From: an uncultured Bacteroidaceae bacterium
GTDB taxonomy: Bacteria > Bacteroidota > Bacteroidia > Bacteroidales > Bacteroidaceae
Length of the DNA stretch: 35,368 nt
Assembly: GCA_934271655.1 (NCBI GenBank)
Contig: CAKQRW010000036.1
Span: 1-35,368 of the forward strand
Reading direction: 5' to 3'
Shown: one piece after another, positions 32,361-35,368 of the stretch
Numbering within the stretch: the stretch's first letter is position 1
Layout: each line of letters opens with the position of its first letter
Notes under the pieces: generated by a model
Database searches by the model: none
Seen by the model: only the letters and a program-made list of their open reading frames with translations
Told to the model about the DNA's origin: nothing
Program-made: the position numbers and the translations under genes

Positions 32361-33107
32361 ATGCGCACACCAGAAAAAGACATCATCATAGAAGTGAGAG
32401 ACCTCCACAAGACATACGGCACCAACCACGTGCTGAGAGGCATAAGCACCAGCGTAAGCAAGGGCGAGGTCATAGCCATCATCGGACCGTCGGGCTGCGG
32501 CAAGAGCACATTCCTGCGCTCGCTCAACATGCTTGAGCGGCCTACAGGCGGACACGTACTGCTATACGGCGAGGACCTCACGGCTCCGCATGCCGACATA
32601 GACCACATGCGGCAGCGCATCGGCATGGTGTTCCAGCAGTTCAACCTCTTTCCCAACATGACCATCAAGCACAATATCACGCTGGCTCCCACCACACTAC
32701 ACCGCATGACTGAGACGGAAGCTTCAGGCCGAGCCATGGAGCTGCTACGCCGCATCGGACTGGAGGACAAGGCCGACATGTATCCCAGCAGCCTGTCGGG
32801 CGGACAGAAGCAGCGTGTGGCCATAGCCAGAGCCCTGGCCATGTCGCCCGACGTCATGCTCTTCGACGAGCCGACATCGGCTCTCGACCCCGAGATGGTG
32901 GGCGAGGTGCTGGCGATGATGAAGGACGTGGCGGCCGAGGGCATGACCATGATAGTGGTGACGCACGAGATGGCCTTTGCACGCAAGGTGGCCACGAGGG
33001 TGATGTTTTTCGCCGACGGCGTCGTCACGGAGGAGGGCACGCCCGAGGAGATATTCGGCAACCCCAAGTCGGACCGCCTGAGGGACTTCCTGAGCAAGCA
33101 ACTGTAA
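32361..33107 (+). CDS. Amino acid ABC transporter ATP-binding protein (GlnQ-like)
   Basis: A 248-residue ATPase that powers the preceding permease at the inner membrane. Walker A GPSGCGKS (42-49), Q-loop VFQQFNLFP, signature LSGGQ (145-149), Walker B VMLFDE (165-170) with the D-loop SALD, and the switch histidine His202 in VVTHEMAFA are all present. FFADGVVTEEGTPEEIFGNP is the usual polar amino acid transporter (GlnQ/HisP) C-terminus. It lies 123 bases after the fusion gene on the same strand with no terminator seen between them, so an operon is likely. The two genes together make a full importer. Confidence 0.95.
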   Translation: MRTPEKDIIIEVRDLHKTYGTNHVLRGISTSVSKGEVIAIIGPSGCGKSTFLRSLNMLERPTGGHVLLYGEDLTAPHADIDHMRQRIGMVFQQFNLFPNMTIKHNITLAPTTLHRMTETEASGRAMELLRRIGLEDKADMYPSSLSGGQKQRVAIARALAMSPDVMLFDEPTSALDPEMVGEVLAMMKDVAAEGMTMIVVTHEMAFARKVATRVMFFADGVVTEEGTPEEIFGNPKSDRLRDFLSKQL

Positions 33108-33246
33108 GAGCGAAGGACATCAGACATATATCCGCCCCCAAAAAAGCCACGGCCGCAGCCAGGGCTTCCGCAAGCAAGGGATTCAGCCCAATCAGCATCT
33201 GAAAGAAGAAAAAAACGCCCCAAGCACAAAATAAACGGCAAAAAGC

Positions 33247-33277
33247 TTTGTCAATTGTCGGAAAACCACTAACTTTG
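33247..33277 (+). promoter_or_regulatory. rpsA promoter, full Bacteroidota consensus
   Basis: TTTG (33247-33250), exactly 19 bases, TAACTTTG (33270-33277). This is the best promoter match in the window, as expected for a highly expressed ribosomal gene. The leader to 33381 is about 98 bases and very AT-rich at its end, with a possible second -7 (TAACTTTA) near 33345. Confidence 0.75.
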
Positions 33278-33380
33278 TACCCGTTTTTGTGCTTGCCGCA
33301 TCAAAGCAGAGGCATGAAAGCTTAGATTTTATCAACATAATGTCTAACTTTATTAATTAAAAAAAACTTTTTATTCATTT

Positions 33381-35168
33381 ATGGCAATTAAAGAAATTAA
33401 TCCGCTGGTAGATTTCGACTGGGATGCATTCGAGAACGACGGCGTGAGCGCTACAGACAAAGCCGCTCAGACAGCAGCCTACGAAGGCACCCTCAACAAC
33501 GTGAACGACAACGAGGTGGTAGACGGTACAGTCACAGCCATCAACGATCGTGAGGTTGTTGTAAACATCGGTTACAAGAGCGAGGGCATCATCCCACGCA
33601 GCGAATTCCGCTACGCTCCAGACCTCAAGGTTGGAGACAAGGTAGAGGTGTTCATCGAGAGCCAGGAAGACAAGAAGGGCCAGCTCGTGCTCTCTCACAA
33701 GAAGGCACGCCAGAGCCGCTCATGGGAGCGTGTCAACGCAGCTCTTGAGAACAACGAGATCGTCACAGGTTTCGTGAAGTGCCGCACTAAGGGTGGTATG
33801 ATTGTCGACGTGCTCGGCACAGAGGCATTCCTCCCAGGCTCACAGATCGATGTCAAGCCTATCCGCGACTACGATACATTCGTTGGCAAGAACATGGAGT
33901 TCAAGATTGTCAAGATCAATCAGGAGTACCGCAATGTTGTTGTCAGCCACAAGGCTCTCATCGAGGCAGAGCTTGAGCAGCAGAAGAAGGAGATCATCTC
34001 TAAGCTTGAGAAGGGCCAGATCCTTGAGGGTACTGTCAAGAACATCACAAACTATGGCGTGTTCATCGACCTCGGCGGCGTGGACGGCCTCATCCATATC
34101 ACAGACCTCTCTTGGGGCCGCGTGAGCGACCCACACGAGATCGTGGAGCTCGACCAGAAGCTCAACGTGGTCATCCTCGACTTCGACGACGAGAAGAAGC
34201 GCATCGCTCTTGGCCTCAAGCAGCTCACTCCACACCCATGGGACGCTCTCTCACCAGACCTCAAGGTGGGCGACAAGGTGCACGGCAAGGTTGTTGTCAT
34301 GGCAGACTACGGAGCATTCATCGAGATAGCTCCAGGTGTAGAGGGACTCATCCACGTGTCTGAGATGTCATGGAGCGCACACCTCCACTCAGCACAGGAG
34401 TTCATGAAGGTGGGCGACGAGGTAGACGCTGTCATCCTCACTCTCGACCGCGAGGAGCGCAAGATGTCGCTCGGCATCAAGCAGCTCAAGGCTGACCCAT
34501 GGGAGAACATCGAGGAGAAGTATCCTGTAGGCAGCAAGCACTCAGCTAAGGTGCGCAACTTCACCAACTTCGGCGTGTTCGTTGAGGTAGAGGAAGGCGT
34601 GGACGGACTCATCCACATCTCTGACCTCTCATGGACTAAGAAGGTGAAGCACCCATCAGAGTTCACTAAGATCGGCGATATGATCGACGTTCAGGTTCTG
34701 GACATCGACAAGGAGAACCGCCGTCTCTCTCTCGGACACAAGCAGCTTGAGGAGAACCCATGGGACAAGTTTGAGGAGACATTCACTCAGGGCAGCGTGC
34801 ACCAGGGCAAGATCACAGAGATTCTTGACAAGGGCGCAGTCATCGCTCTCGAGGGCGGCGTAGAGGGCTTCGCTACTCCAAAGCACCTCGTGAAGGAGGA
34901 CGGCAGCCAGGCTCAGCTCGGCGAGACTCTCGACTTCAAGGTGATCGAGTTCAACAAGGACGCTAAGCGCATCATCCTCTCTCACTCACGCATCTTCGAA
35001 GACGCAGCTCGCGCAGAGTCTAAGGCTTCTAAGAAGGCTGAGGCTTCTGCAAAGAAGGCTTCACGCCCACAGAAGGAGCAGGCTCCTGCTATCAAGAATG
35101 TAGCCGCTTCTACTACCCTCGGCGACATCGACGCTCTGGCTGCCCTCAAGGCCCAGATGGAAAAGTAA
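33381..35168 (+). CDS. rpsA: 30S ribosomal protein S1
   Basis: Binds mRNA and helps place it on the 30S subunit, which matters in Bacteroidota because Shine-Dalgarno pairing is little used. The 595 residues contain six S1 RNA-binding repeats at about 45-108, 124-191, 212-281, 297-368, 384-454 and 471-536. The third to fifth show the typical NYGVFIDLGGVDGLIHITDLSW pattern and the sixth is divergent (GAVIALEGGVEGFATPKHL). The C-terminal tail is rich in Ala, Lys and Ser. Codon use (CGC/CGT arginine, CTC leucine) differs from the neighbouring transporter genes, as expected for high expression. It is transcribed alone from a consensus promoter and followed by a terminator. Confidence 0.97.
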   Translation: MAIKEINPLVDFDWDAFENDGVSATDKAAQTAAYEGTLNNVNDNEVVDGTVTAINDREVVVNIGYKSEGIIPRSEFRYAPDLKVGDKVEVFIESQEDKKGQLVLSHKKARQSRSWERVNAALENNEIVTGFVKCRTKGGMIVDVLGTEAFLPGSQIDVKPIRDYDTFVGKNMEFKIVKINQEYRNVVVSHKALIEAELEQQKKEIISKLEKGQILEGTVKNITNYGVFIDLGGVDGLIHITDLSWGRVSDPHEIVELDQKLNVVILDFDDEKKRIALGLKQLTPHPWDALSPDLKVGDKVHGKVVVMADYGAFIEIAPGVEGLIHVSEMSWSAHLHSAQEFMKVGDEVDAVILTLDREERKMSLGIKQLKADPWENIEEKYPVGSKHSAKVRNFTNFGVFVEVEEGVDGLIHISDLSWTKKVKHPSEFTKIGDMIDVQVLDIDKENRRLSLGHKQLEENPWDKFEETFTQGSVHQGKITEILDKGAVIALEGGVEGFATPKHLVKEDGSQAQLGETLDFKVIEFNKDAKRIILSHSRIFEDAARAESKASKKAEASAKKASRPQKEQAPAIKNVAASTTLGDIDALAALKAQMEK

Positions 35169-35205
35169 AGCTGAAGGTTATACCCAGCATATTGTATCAT
35201 TCACA

Positions 35206-35247
35206 GGAGGAGGTGGTGTCCATCACGGACACTACCTCCTCTCTTTT
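35206..35247 (+). terminator. Intrinsic terminator of rpsA
   Basis: GAGGAGGTGGTGTCC (35207-35221) pairs with GGACACTACCTCCTC (35227-35241) with a single G-T wobble around ATCAC, followed by TCTTTTT. Confidence 0.9.
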
Positions 35248-35322
35248 TATGACCATGACACTACTCTGGCCTGCATCACACCTCTCTCCTTCCGTAAGCA
35301 TCCGAAAATAGCCGACTTGTAT

Positions 35323-35368
35323 ATTACAAAAAAACTCGCAAGTGTTCACTTGCGAGTTTTTTTGTAAT
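35323..35368. terminator. Strong bidirectional terminator at the window edge
   Basis: A perfect 22-bp stem: the left arm (35323-35344) is ATTACAAAAAAACTCGCAAG plus TG, and the right arm (35347-35368) is its exact complement, separated by two bases (effectively a four- to six-base loop). An A-run on one side and a T-run on the other suit termination from both directions. It probably also serves a gene beyond the window. Confidence 0.85.

Overview
The window looks like a chromosome segment from a Bacteroidales bacterium, most likely a Prevotellaceae (Prevotella-like) species. The protein families are typically Bacteroidota: a large LptD-type protein, the block ruvX-def-TPR-thrS-infC-rpmI-rplT, and a substrate-binding/permease fusion. 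Starts lack Shine-Dalgarno sequences, and several genes are preceded by the Bacteroidota promoter form TTTG-N19-TAnnTTTG. Species assignment is inference. I see no rRNA, tRNA, CRISPR array or intact insertion sequence.

Layout. 1-1080 is gene-poor, with a TGATACTT repeat cluster and a decayed reading frame. 1081-5344 holds a secreted prolyl oligopeptidase, a short-chain dehydrogenase, and (minus strand) a NifX-like iron-molybdenum-cofactor-binding protein and a GNAT acetyltransferase. 5779-8924 is a divergent uronate pair, uxaB (minus) and uxaC (plus). 9002-20440 is a plus-strand housekeeping run: tRNA methyltransferase, HD hydrolase, lptD, ruvX, def, TPR protein, thrS, infC, rpmI and rplT, closed by a strong terminator. 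20708-23312 is fabD followed by a cytoplasmic GH13 amylase. 23469-25377 (minus) is a two-gene unit of secreted proteins, a carboxymuconolactone-decarboxylase/cupin fusion and a DUF362 protein.

25378-30700 is the accessory part. It holds an orphan fragment of a phage MuF-type head protein. The MuF part is broken by a frameshift and its C-terminal half carries two apparent toxin domains: a papain-like Tox-PL domain (Cys, His and Asp visible) and a CdiA-C-like nuclease domain. A 72-residue reading frame downstream is a candidate immunity gene. About 2.5 kb of mostly non-coding DNA follows, holding a second TGATACTT cluster, two 22-bp-period tandem arrays, a perfect 16-bp hairpin and a perfect 27-bp inverted repeat built from GTGCCAAA units.

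30708-33107 encodes an amino-acid-type ABC importer: a lipoprotein/permease fusion whose substrate-binding lobes are in reversed order, plus its ATPase. 33381-35168 is rpsA, with a consensus promoter upstream and two terminator hairpins downstream.

The most notable items are the solitary MuF toxin locus, the reversed-lobe transporter, a structured leader before rplT, and the unusual density of short tandem duplications. Several of these have a 22-bp period, and one reiterates the start region of the TPR gene.
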